NCBI GenBank assembly: GCA_005656395.1
Contig: SRSI01000007.1
Location: 372,001-436,000 of the forward strand
Direction: 5' to 3'
DNA length: 64,000 nucleotides
Origin: Strongyloides papillosus
Taxonomy: Eukaryota > Nematoda > Chromadorea > Rhabditida > Strongyloididae
In this document: positions 20,333 to 29,434 of the stretch, one piece after another
How the letters are laid out: the number at the start of each line of letters is the position of its first letter
Position numbering within the stretch: the first letter of the stretch is position 1
Made by a program: the position numbers and the translations under genes
The notes under the pieces: model-generated
Databases searched by the model: none
What the model was told of the DNA's origin: nothing
What the model saw: only the letters and a program-made list of their open reading frames with translations

Positions 20333-23300
20333 CTAGTTAGATGACATCTGGGGGTCCGACTCCCCCCCTACTTGGACTTCTTCACCTCCTGGTGAAGTTT
20401 TATACAGTTTTAGTTGTTTTATATGGGCTACGTTGTATATTCTCCTACCTCTATTTATTGTGTGGCTGATGCGTCCACTTTTAAGCAATTTACTTAATTC
20501 GCAGTTGCCGGTTGTTTGATCGATGTTCATAATCACGTAGGGTCCATCATACTTATCCTTTAATTTGCTTTCATTACCTATTCTTCCCATAATCCTTTTT
20601 AGTACTACGTCTCCAACTTTGAAGAAAGTAGGTTTGTTTACTTCCTTCTTACCTTGCCTATTTAGATTGTTGATAACTGATGCAATCAGTCTTTCGTAAT
20701 CCACTTGTAGCTCTGCATCATTTAAGTGATTCAACAAACGTAGATTCATGTCCATCGGAGTTTTTCTTCGTCCAAATATGACTTCATAGGGGATGGCTTC
20801 AGTGATTGAATGTATCTGATTGTTGTACGTATGAGATATGATGGGAGATATTAAGTCCCAATTCTCGTCCTCCTCATAGCATGCTAATGTTTCATTTATG
20901 GTCCTGTTATACCGCTCTACTTGCCCATTTGAATCGTGGTTATAAGGTACTGATTTCATTAACTTAATGCCTGAATTATCCATAAAGTTGTGAAACTCCT
21001 TGCTTGAAAAATACGTAGCATTGTCCAACCTTATTGCTTTTGGGTACCCGAAGATTGTAAAAACGTTGATGATAAGTGTGTTGATTATAGTTTCAGATTT
21101 GGTATTTCTCATGGGTATCGATAGTGCATACTTAGAGAAATCATCCACTATGACGAGTAGGTATTCGTTTTTCCTTTTTGTGGTTTGTAATCTTCCCCTT
21201 ATATCCATATTTAGCCTTTCCCATGGCCTTGTGGCTGGCTCCCATGTGCCTACCCAATTACATGTCGTATTCGGGTGGTACTTTATCTTTTGGCATTTTT
21301 CACAGTTAATGTTAACTTGCATGTTCTCCCACCAATAATACCTCTTTATTAACTCTGTGAGCCTCTTATTTCCAAAGTGTGCTCCTAGGTAGAGATTTTC
21401 ATGATATTCCTTAATTAATAGATTTCTAGACCTTTTTGGGACATAGATCTTCTCCCTTCCCATAACTTTGATGTATCCCACTTCATCAATAATGTTAATT
21501 TGATCTCGATATTTCTCTTGTAATTCCTCAACTTCATCCTTTGATAATTTGAATAATTCCATTTTAATTGGGGGCCTCATTTCCTGACATTCTCCTTGCA
21601 TTTCCCTCTTTAAGGTAATAGCTAGCACCTGTGGCTCCCTTAGTATCTCCTCCGGATTCCTTGAAAGTAAATCCGCTATCACGTTTGCTTTTCCTTCTTT
21701 GTAAAATATATTCAAATTGTGTGCCATCAGTACCAGTTGGTAACGTCTTAATTTTGTTTGATTTTCTTTAGCTGACTTAATTGCTAATAGGGCACGTTGG
21801 TCTGTGAAGATGTCTGTTACTTTCCCTTCTATATAGTACTTGAAAGATTTGATAGCAAAAACCAAAGCTAATGCTTCTTTCTCAACAATTTGCCATCTTC
21901 TTTCTATACTGTTTAAAGTCCTGCTCGCACATGCTATTAATCTCAGTTTCTTATCTTCTTCATTCTCTTGTAACAAGACGGCTCCAACTGCATATTCTGA
22001 CGCATCTGTGTGAATCACAAAGCTTCTATTCAAATCTGGAGGTGCCAATATTGGTGCTTCCTTTAATTTCTTCTTCAATGTTTCGAATGTCGTTTGTTGC
22101 TCCTCCTTCCAACTATACTCCTCTTTTTCAGATAATAGTTTAGTAAGTGGTGCTGCTAATTTTGCATAATTCAAGATAAACCTCCTAAAGTAATTAGTCG
22201 CTCCTAAGAATGCTCGCAATTCTTTTCTATTTTTAGGTATAGTTAACTTGTTGATAGCCTCTACTTTCTTTTGATTAATCTCTATTCCATCTTTGGAAAC
22301 ATAATGTCCCAAGAATTCAACCTTCTTCTGCCAGAAATTACATTTTCTTAATTTAGCTTTCATACCTATCTCTTTTAATTTCTTGAAGACTCTTTCAACA
22401 TCTTGAATATGGCTTTCTTCTTTTCCAGAAACAATGATATCGTCCATATACGCAATAACATTCTCTCGCATATCTCCAAAGCTTTCCTCCATAACGCGTT
22501 GGAAGGTTGATGGACTTCCCGAGAGCCCCATGGGCGTCACATTATATTGGAAGAGTTCTTTCGGTGTTATAAATGCCGTGATTTCTTTGGACTTCTTCTC
22601 TATAGGGATCTGGAAAAAGCCAGAGGCTAGGTCGATTGTTGAATAGATTTCCTTTCCAGAAACTTTCTCCAGTATATCTTCAATTAATGGTAGTACTGAA
22701 GTTTCATCTTTCGTAACTAAATTCACTTCTCTATAATCCACGACCTTCCTCCAATCTCCTGTCTTCTTCTTAACCATTAGTACAGGTGAGGCCCATGGAG
22801 ACCTGGATTTCTCTATTTGTCCATCCTTAAGCATGTCGTCAAGAATAGTCATCATGGCTTCTTCTTGCTCTGGTCGATACTTTCTCAGGGGTTTCCTAAC
22901 TATCTTAGAGTCTTCTTTGAGATTGATCTCATGTTTGATCATCCCTGTGTATCTTCCTGGATCATTCATATATTCGTAGAAGATATCTTTGTATTTCAAG
23001 ATTAGAGGTTGAAGTTGTTTAGGTATTTCTATAATAGCGAGCATCTCTTTGTTACTCAAGGGTTTCGTTCTTCGTGAATCCGGAAGATCTTCTTCCCATT
23101 GAGCTTCTGGAGCAACATATTCATCTTCTGCTGAGATGATTTCATCGGGTTTCAATTGAATTGCTAAGCAAACTGGGGTATTCTTAAGAATATTAATAGG
23201 TTTTGTCCCAAAATTCCAGAGATGTATGGTCGTTCGGTTATTCTTGATGTCGTTAACACCTTTGATTGGAGTAATCTCAGGTGGCATTGTCGTTCGTTTA

Positions 23301-23371
23301 TTTTTCGTGATGTACAGGAGACCATCGCCAATGGGTGATCTTCCTTTTAGTGAAAATTCATCCCTTTTCCC
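20333..23371 (-). CDS. pol: Pol polyprotein: reverse transcriptase, RNase H, integrase
   Basis: The first Met is at 23287 (984 residues), but the frame is open further upstream and overlaps pro; entry is probably by -1 frameshift at 23371-23365. Residue positions count from that Met. RT carries LPLIEDILEKVSG, FFQIPI and the catalytic YMDD (about 280); RNase H starts at HTDASEYAVGAVLL (about 426). Integrase has an HHCC zinc domain (H-x-N...H...CEKCQ, about 629-665), a DDE triad at NMDIRG (about 694), LDNATYF (about 752) and QVERYN (about 788), and a GPY module near the C-terminus; there is no chromodomain. RT copies the element RNA, RNase H removes the template and integrase inserts the cDNA. 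No internal stop, so the enzyme may be functional. YMDD rather than the commoner YVDD/YIDD is a minor oddity for this group. Confidence 0.95.
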   Translation of the reverse strand, partial: GKRDEFSLKGRSPIGDGLLYITKNKRTTMPPEITPIKGVNDIKNNRTTIHLWNFGTKPINILKNTPVCLAIQLKPDEIISAEDEYVAPEAQWEEDLPDSRRTKPLSNKEMLAIIEIPKQLQPLILKYKDIFYEYMNDPGRYTGMIKHEINLKEDSKIVRKPLRKYRPEQEEAMMTILDDMLKDGQIEKSRSPWASPVLMVKKKTGDWRKVVDYREVNLVTKDETSVLPLIEDILEKVSGKEIYSTIDLASGFFQIPIEKKSKEITAFITPKELFQYNVTPMGLSGSPSTFQRVMEESFGDMRENVIAYMDDIIVSGKEESHIQDVERVFKKLKEIGMKAKLRKCNFWQKKVEFLGHYVSKDGIEINQKKVEAINKLTIPKNRKELRAFLGATNYFRRFILNYAKLAAPLTKLLSEKEEYSWKEEQQTTFETLKKKLKEAPILAPPDLNRSFVIHTDASEYAVGAVLLQENEEDKKLRLIACASRTLNSIERRWQIVEKEALALVFAIKSFKYYIEGKVTDIFTDQRALLAIKSAKENQTKLRRYQLVLMAHNLNIFYKEGKANVIADLLSRNPEEILREPQVLAITLKREMQGECQEMRPPIKMELFKLSKDEVEELQEKYRDQINIIDEVGYIKVMGREKIYVPKRSRNLLIKEYHENLYLGAHFGNKRLTELIKRYYWWENMQVNINCEKCQKIKYHPNTTCNWVGTWEPATRPWERLNMDIRGRLQTTKRKNEYLLVIVDDFSKYALSIPMRNTKSETIINTLIINVFTIFGYPKAIRLDNATYFSSKEFHNFMDNSGIKLMKSVPYNHDSNGQVERYNRTINETLACYEEDENWDLISPIISHTYNNQIHSITEAIPYEVIFGRRKTPMDMNLRLLNHLNDAELQVDYERLIASVINNLNRQGKKEVNKPTFFKVGDVVLKRIMGRIGNESKLKDKYDGPYVIMNIDQTTGNCELSKLLKSGRISHTINRGRRIYNVAHIKQLKLYKTSPGGEEVQVGGESDPQMSSN

Positions 23372-24036
23372 GGTTGCAATGTAGTATTGGCAGTTGCCAC
23401 CAAGACCAAATTTCTATGAGGATCAGCCCAGGCCTTAGGGATTATTGAATTTCCTATGGTAACTGTATGTTTTTCGTAGTTGTGGACATATTTGGAATAT
23501 TTAGATAAAAAGGTTCTACCTATTATAATATTCAAGGTTAAATCTGGAACTATGTAGAACCGTTCTTCTGTTTCCCTTAAATTAACTGTGCAAACTTTCA
23601 ATAACGTAACACCTTTGAATTTAATTCTATCATGGGTGTTGTCCACCCAGGCATCTGTTGGTTCAACTGGTGGGCTTCCAAATAGTATCCATTGTTCCTC
23701 ACTTATTAGTGAGACATCACTTCCATCGTCGATGAACACTTGTGTCCATTTCCCATGTACGTTCATTAAAATTGTTGGTGTGTGTCTAAATCTGTCGAGC
23801 AATGTTATTCTAACCATTAATGCATATCCCGCTTGAATTGCTGCTTCCCTTAACTTTTCATCATCTTCATCGAATGGTAGCACATCTGTGTCACATAATT
23901 CTAGATCCCTCTTGGTTGTGCCCTTTTTCCATAGCAAAATTGAATAAGATGTCCGCTTTTTCCGCAGTGTTGGCAGGCAACGGGGGGTCTTCGGCATTCG
24001 TTTTTGAGGTGCCCCTTTAATCCGCAGTTGTGACAT
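23347..24036 (-). CDS. pro: Retrotransposon aspartic protease (pro frame)
   Basis: A separate frame, -1 relative to gag, overlapping the last 136 nt of gag and itself overlapping the pol frame. The Met at 24036 is unlikely to be used; the protein should be made as a gag-pro fusion. The core fits a retropepsin: flap-like and active-site region VFIDDGSDVSLIS, then the C-terminal hydrophobic-hydrophobic-G-R motif NIIIGRTFLSKY. The active-site triplet is D-D-G where retropepsins normally have D-S-G or D-T-G; the codons are clear (GAC GAT GGA). Whether this still cuts the polyprotein is open. Confidence 0.85.
   Translation of the reverse strand: MSQLRIKGAPQKRMPKTPRCLPTLRKKRTSYSILLWKKGTTKRDLELCDTDVLPFDEDDEKLREAAIQAGYALMVRITLLDRFRHTPTILMNVHGKWTQVFIDDGSDVSLISEEQWILFGSPPVEPTDAWVDNTHDRIKFKGVTLLKVCTVNLRETEERFYIVPDLTLNIIIGRTFLSKYSKYVHNYEKHTVTIGNSIIPKAWADPHRNLVLVATANTTLQPGKGMNFH
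23365..23371 (-). promoter_or_regulatory. Programmed -1 frameshift heptamer, pro to pol
   Basis: GGGAAAA on the minus strand, in the pro frame as G GGA AAA, the canonical X_XXY_YYZ arrangement. It lies 5 codons before the pro stop, and the pol frame is open from there. A short hairpin candidate (ACCCAT/ATGGT) follows about 25-45 nt downstream. Confidence 0.7.
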
Positions 24037-24779
24037 ACAAAGGACTTCCTATCCTTGGGGTATTCGGCAGGTTGTGATATTCTTCCGACTAATACTCTTC
24101 TGGTTCCTGCCTTATTCATTCTCTCAATTAGCTCTTGTTTCGCCTCTCGATCATCCAACTCCTTTTCGTAATTTTCAGCAATGGTCATGGCTGTTTCCAA
24201 ACACTTCTCGTGATCTGGGATGATTGGCATCTTCTCTCTCAGCTCTTTTGTTAGACTTGCAATATAGGTGTTCACGATCTCAACCCTCCAGTAGTCTCCC
24301 CTTTCTGCTTCTGTCATTGCTTTCCGGTACAAAGAGTTTTCGTAGTCCGGGTAAATTTCGGCAAGCTTATTCCTATACCTGAGATTGTAGTCCCTTACAG
24401 CTTCATCCATTCTCTGCTTCCACCCTCTCATAGCTCGTAAGTTGAAATTGTTTTTGACGTACTTCTCATAGACAGCTTTGACAACCTTGATAAGATATCC
24501 GAATTGGCATCCCGGGCTGACGGCTCTCCATTTTCGATAACACGTATAAAGACTGTTCCCAAGTGGTTGGTGTAGCAGACGCTCGAATCGGTCTTTCAGC
24601 TCCTCTCTCAGGTTCTCCCTTTCAATGATGTCGGGCAAAACTTCCTTGATAACGGTGATGTTGGTCCGGAAAAACAGTTCGACGACTAGGGCGGTTGGAT
24701 TCTTGTCCTCCGGATTCATGAACTGGTGCAGAGGCTTCAGGCCATTTCCTCCACGGTTTGCTCTGTTTAGCCTTTCCAT
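23901..24779 (-). CDS. gag: Gag polyprotein with two CCHC zinc knuckles
   Basis: 292 residues from ATG to TAG. The N-terminal two thirds are helical and charged, as in retrotransposon capsids. The C-terminus holds two C-x2-C-x4-H-x4-C knuckles (CHNCGLKGHLKNEC and CQHCGKSGHLIQFC), the RNA-packaging nucleocapsid. The zinc-knuckle stretch overlaps the pro frame, which is reached by a -1 shift. No perfect heptamer is present in the overlap; GGAAAAAG at the second knuckle and GGAAAAAGGGC near the stop (23921-23930) are the best candidates. Confidence 0.92.
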   Translation of the reverse strand: MERLNRANRGGNGLKPLHQFMNPEDKNPTALVVELFFRTNITVIKEVLPDIIERENLREELKDRFERLLHQPLGNSLYTCYRKWRAVSPGCQFGYLIKVVKAVYEKYVKNNFNLRAMRGWKQRMDEAVRDYNLRYRNKLAEIYPDYENSLYRKAMTEAERGDYWRVEIVNTYIASLTKELREKMPIIPDHEKCLETAMTIAENYEKELDDREAKQELIERMNKAGTRRVLVGRISQPAEYPKDRKSFVCHNCGLKGHLKNECRRPPVACQHCGKSGHLIQFCYGKRAQPRGI

Positions 24780-25659
24780 TGTAGTAGGTGATAGAACGAT
24801 ATCTATAATGAAGGATAAAAGATAATGAAAGATTTGATAAAATTGATGCCAATTCTGAGATTTCTTTGACTTTTATACAATTCTTCTGAGGTGGAGTCTC
24901 ATTCTTTAGTTTAATGTTTTGAAGATGGCTTGAAAGCCTTTTGTTTTGTGACGGGTGCAAATCGTTTACATTTTGAGCTAATTATGTTTTGAGAAAATTT
25001 TGATTCCCAAGAGCTAAGAGGATTTGTCATGGATTTCGTAATATTTTCATTTTCACATCGTTTAATGTGACTTCTGATGTTTTGATTCTCATCCATTATC
25101 TCCATTAAATAACTACCTCCTGCATTCTTATCATTCTTTTCTGATTTCTTGTAAAAACAAACATTTTTGAGATTTTCTAGAATATTCTTTTACAGCGCGC
25201 TTTTTTTAACGTTTGTTTCTTCAGTCATGTCAGAATGAAATTGTTAAGAATACGTTAACCATTTATTCCTTATTCATGCCTAGCTTGTTTTCTCGGTCTC
25301 CTACCGTTACTCCTAGACGCTTACCTGGTAGAAGAATTATGGCGTGCACGCCTTTCCCGAGGATCATGTTCTCCTTATTTGTTACTATTAATCCTTATTC
25401 GTCCCAATTCCAGCTATTCGTCAACAGCTAGTTCTTCAACCTTAACAATACTACATTTCCATGATCCTCCCATCTCACCGCATTCAACCTTCTGTACTTC
25501 CCTGATTTGTACAATATACGGTGGCTCCTCCATTTCTCACCGGCTCTAGTTTCCCCTTTTTGTTTAACAATTAACCTGCCGGTGGCTCCTCCAGGTAGTT
25601 ATCTTCGAAATCCATGCAGCTTTCTCCCGCTATTCATAGGGTCCATCTCGGTGGAACCT
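24780..25659 (-). other. Retrotransposon 5' leader
   Basis: About 880 nt between the 5' LTR and gag. Short overlapping frames look incidental. The bases directly after the LTR read AGGTTCCACCGAGATGGACC; no TGG-initiated primer-binding site abuts the LTR, so the primer tRNA cannot be named. Confidence 0.6.
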
Positions 25660-25947
25660 CGTTATGCTTGCTGTGGAAACAAGCAGATAATGAATAAAAT
25701 TTATTAGAGTAAACACACACACACTGTAAAATATAAAATTGGGGTATATTAACAATCAAGCATTCTTTCGATAATGAATTTTTAAGAGTATATATATTCC
25801 CGGGTTTCTTGCTCTTTTATATTCTCGGCTGAGTGTAATATTATTATTGGTTCCTGGGAGAATAAACATTACTCTCGGTGATGATTCATCTCCTTGTTTT
25901 AAATTTGCTTCTTCTACGAAATTCTAGAAATTTCTGGAGGCATTACG
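25660..25947 (-). repeat. 5' LTR (288 bp, intact)
   Basis: Direct repeat of 17178-18577 minus its insertion; one mismatch. On the minus strand it runs CGTAATGCC...GCATAACG. A TATA box (TATAAAAG, 25814-25821) would place transcription start near 25785-25790, and AATAAA lies at 25700-25705. Confidence 0.95.
25814..25821 (-). promoter_or_regulatory. LTR TATA box
   Basis: TATAAAAG on the minus strand inside the 5' LTR; likely drives gag-pro-pol RNA. Confidence 0.6.
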
Positions 25948-25951
25948 CAAT

Positions 25952-26637
25952 ATGGAACATATTTTCACCTTTTTTGAGTAACGCCCTTCATATTTGAAAC
26001 AACTTAATTTTTTTATATTTTGTAACATTTTGAATATTTATAAGTACATTTAATTAAATTAGGTTAACGAGTTTTACATAATAAATTTAAGCAATTCTTA
26101 GTTTCTCTTATATATAATTCTTAAAAATAAATATTATTTTAAACTAATTAATCTAACAAAAAAATTTATTTTTCTTAAATGTAGTACAATTCTTCAAAAA
26201 TAGTTTTATGCATCTTAAATTGTTAGTTTTTTTATTTTTGTGTAAAAGATACAAGGTGCAGATTTTTTCTACTTAAATAATTTTAAGTCATTTCGGAAAA
26301 AAAATTAATGAAATATTTAATTTCATTGCAATTTTTCTAAGAATAAACTACAAAAGACGACACATTAACGTTTTCCAATAAATTTAAAATGTTTTAAATA
26401 TCGAAAGAAAATTTGAATATAAATAACATAAAATTTTGATGATAAATATGAAATTTTGATTATAAAATTAATATAAATAGAGCAGTTTTTTCTATCTATT
26501 TTATCCTTTTTAATAAATAAAAGTTTAAAATAATCTTCTTTTTATTTTTTTGGAAAAAAAATATAAGCTCTATTTATTATTATTAAATTTACTACGGCTA
26601 GATAAATATAGGAAGTAAAATGTTTACATTACTTTAC
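25952..26637. other. AT-rich intergenic DNA upstream of SOD
   Basis: No gene seen; separates the retrotransposon from the SOD promoter. Confidence 0.5.
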
Positions 26638-26646
26638 TATAAAAAG
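26638..26646 (+). promoter_or_regulatory. TATA box of the SOD gene
   Basis: TATAAAAAG, with 51 nt between it and the ATG at 26698. Confidence 0.65.
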
Positions 26647-26697
26647 GTATTAAAGCATTGAACTTGAGAAAGCATTTGTATTGATTTTTTTATTACA

Positions 26698-27246
26698 ATG
26701 CTATTTTTAAAATTTTTGATTTTAATTCTACCATCTCTTTCGTTAGGTATTAGAAAAGCACTATGTAGAATGAAACTTGTAACTGTAACTGGTGCTGTTC
26801 CTACAAAAAATATAGGAACACTAACAATTGTCAGACTTAAAAATGGGAGAACGAGAATTACAGGAAAACTTGTAAATTTACCTCCTGGTCTACATGGTTT
26901 TCATATTCATGAAAATCATAGTTTAGCTAATAGCTGTCTAGCTGCTGGAGCTCATCTAAATCTTAGAAACATGAATCATGGTGGTTTAAAAACTCCTATT
27001 CGTCATGAAGGTGATCTTGGAAATATCAGAACTCGCTCAAATGGAGTAACAACAATTGATAAAGTAGCAAGAGGTTTAAGTTTTAATGGTCCTGCAAAGT
27101 TGCTTAGAAGAACATTAGTTGTCCACGAAAAAGTTGATGATTTGGGAAGATGTAATAATGAAGGCTCTATTACTGTAGGTAATTCTGGAGCAAGAATTGC
27201 TTGTTGCTTGGTTACTCCTTTTAGAAGACATTACCTGGTCGACTAA
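26698..27246 (+). CDS. Secreted Cu/Zn superoxide dismutase
   Basis: 182 residues, intronless. A hydrophobic leader (MLFLKFLILILPSLSLG) marks an extracellular form; it dismutates superoxide to peroxide and oxygen. All metal ligands are seen: HGFHIHE (two Cu His), AGAHLN (bridging His), NHGG, RHEGDLGN (Zn His and Asp) and VVHEK (Cu His). The active-site Arg is in SGARIAC, and the Cys pair of the intrasubunit disulphide is present. The protein is unusually rich in Arg and Lys for this family, which may favour binding to matrix or cell surfaces. Nematode parasites use extracellular SOD against host oxidants; that role is an inference here. The retrotransposon ends 750 bp upstream. Confidence 0.95.
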   Translation: MLFLKFLILILPSLSLGIRKALCRMKLVTVTGAVPTKNIGTLTIVRLKNGRTRITGKLVNLPPGLHGFHIHENHSLANSCLAAGAHLNLRNMNHGGLKTPIRHEGDLGNIRTRSNGVTTIDKVARGLSFNGPAKLLRRTLVVHEKVDDLGRCNNEGSITVGNSGARIACCLVTPFRRHYLVD

Positions 27247-28779
27247 AGCATGATTAGAGAACTTGATAATGTTTTTGAAGCAGATTATTGAAGATTTAAA
27301 TGTTTATTTTGTACTTTTTCGTTTCAATGAGGCCACTTGGAAAAGTACTTTTTTTTAACTATCTTTAAATTACTTTTTTTATAAAATAACAACTTAGTTA
27401 AAAATGTTTATATTGTTTATAAGCCATTAACCTTTTTGATTTTTACCTCGTGATGTAAATATGCTGCAATATAATCTGTTATCTTCTCAAACATATCACT
27501 TTCTATAGTTAATTTTAGTCATATAAATTAATCTAGATAGCCATCTAGTTTATTTCTACTTGTTTTCCGTGTTTGTTGTTTTTTTCACTTAGAGTACTCT
27601 CGTATGTCTCAAAGTATTTGGATGTAAGAGTTAAACTTAGATTCTTCAAAATTATATTGCGACAACCTTTAAAATAGGTAAAATCTTGAGTTTCAAGTTT
27701 GCTGAAATTTTAGGATCTTCAAATATCAAAGTGTGTTGCGATCCGCTCTTCAAATAAGTATCTTAATAATTAGCCATTGATCTCTTAAATCCCTATTTAA
27801 CATTGTGATAATGAATGGCCTACTATCTTTACGATATATTTCATCAAACGTATAAACACGTAATTAATCTTGCATAATAAAACTAGTGTTATTTAGTCAA
27901 AATTATTTTATTTATCAAATTCTTTTTTTTTATTGGTGAGAAAGTATCATATTTTAGTTTTAGAATCTTTTAATTTACTATATAATTATTTTTTACCAAA
28001 AATTTAATTTTAATATGGTTCGATCTAAACAGAAAAGTATCTTTTTTTCAGATGAATTTATCATTGCTGGCAGTAAATAATAATTTCTATTGAAGTTTTT
28101 ACACAACCTATAGGATGACTTATATACTATTGTGTAGATAAAAACTTTTTACAAATGCATGAAACCCAATTTAAATATCTAAACTATTAAAAAATAATAA
28201 TAATTGTAAAAAAATACTTTTTTACGTTTTCTGGTATTTTACTTACGACACATAATATTTTATCTTGAAGATTGTAGATAATCTATGAAAATAAGTGATA
28301 TCTCTATTGATAGTCAAGACCTTCTTCTGACATCGCATACAGACGATTTTAAATATTTCTTTTTTTGAGGGAAATATGAGTAAATAACAAATGACCAAGA
28401 AATGTTTTTAAGTATTTTTTTAACACTTTTGGTATTATTCTATTGAGAGTTTATGCTAGTATCGAATATCGCACTTACTCTTTATTTTCTTACCTAAAAG
28501 TTTTTACAGTTAAAAATAAATGAAAATAAAAAATATTACTTATATTTTTAACAAAGATTTTTTAAATTGAAATATTAGGCAAATTGCTACTTATAACATA
28601 GGTAAAACGCTACTAACTCCCAATCTGAGCGATAATAAAAATATAGATCTTAAATTTCCGTAAAATACATTTTACTTCGAAATACTAGTAATTTAAATTG
28701 ATAGTATCATATTTTTGATGATGTTATATAATAGTAACATTGCCCATTTACACATTTAAAAGACAAGAATTGTTTTCTG
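27247..28779. other. Intergenic DNA, possibly further decayed retroelement sequence
   Basis: No intact gene. A minus-strand stretch near 27800-27860 reads TFDEIYRKDSRPFIITMLNR, coding-like but unassigned. Stops follow soon after. Confidence 0.4.
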
Positions 28780-29434
28780 GATATAATTATCATCCGCACC
28801 AGTTGTAGTGAATAATTAATTTGAGTCTTCTTTTACATGATCTCCCATGAAGTTTGAATTGGCGGCTCTTCTTAGATGACATAATACATGTGTTTTTCTC
28901 TCTCCTTATTAAGAAGAATCCTAGTTGCCATTTTCTAACGTTATTTTAAGGTAAAAGTTTTCTAGTAACTGGTCTTTTGATTTACATTTTATAACTGAGT
29001 ATGACGATTGGTATTCTAGTTGGTTCTTCCTCATCTTGATAGTACATCTATTCCCGAATACTAAGCATTATTTTCTTTGTGATTTTAAATTTGGCAAGTC
29101 TTTGCAACGTAATTTCCTCGTAATCTACTAAATTATGAAGATCAGCAGACGTGTATAAATCTTTTGGCAATCTTGATGACAAACTGTAGAATGTACCGTG
29201 TGGTGTTCTGCAGTTTATTTGATGAAGAAAATAATTGTTTATAAATGTTATTTTGGGAAGAAGTCCATCCCATTTATTATAATCTTGTTCCTTAATAGAT
29301 TTTGATATTATTTGGTTAAGTGTTTTAAATGAACGTTCAACAAAAGATTGACTTGCACATTTATATGCTGTACCTTTTCCTAAAATTATAGAATGGTTTT
29401 TGGCAAAATCAGCTAACTTTTCAGATTCAAAATA
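28780..29434 (-). pseudogene. Decayed retrotransposon integrase
   Basis: Minus-strand translation from 29434 runs about 130 codons without a stop: FAKNHSIILGKGTAYKCASQ, SFVERSFKTLNQIISKSI, WDGLLPKITFINNY, TPHGTFYSLSSRLPKDL. This is the C-terminal half of a DDE integrase core, with the catalytic Glu in SFVERSF. The frame then decays. The upstream half is missing exactly where the mariner element at 29435 begins. Confidence 0.7.

Larger units (their letters stand above)
17174..25951 (-). mobile_element. Ty3/gypsy-type LTR retrotransposon, young, with CAAT target duplication
   Basis: Two direct LTRs (17178-18577 and 25660-25947) flank gag, pro and pol on the minus strand, and CAAT is duplicated outside (17174-17177 and 25948-25951). 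Without a later 1.1-kb insertion both LTRs are 288 bp and differ at one base, so insertion is recent. Order gag-PR-RT-RNaseH-IN defines Ty3/gypsy type. A polypurine tract (GGGAAGGGAGA on the minus strand) abuts the 3' LTR, which fixes the LTR start as CGTAATGCC... The main frames are open. Two further genes lie between pol and the 3' LTR. Confidence 0.95.

Noticed and set aside
20333..24779. Endogenous retrovirus with an envelope gene
   Set aside because: The only ORF in the envelope position lacks a signal peptide, membrane helix and fusion motifs, so the element is classed as a retrotransposon.
24622..24960. 112-codon minus-strand ORF overlapping the gag start
   Set aside because: Different frame from gag, no motifs, overlaps the gag N-terminus; probably incidental.
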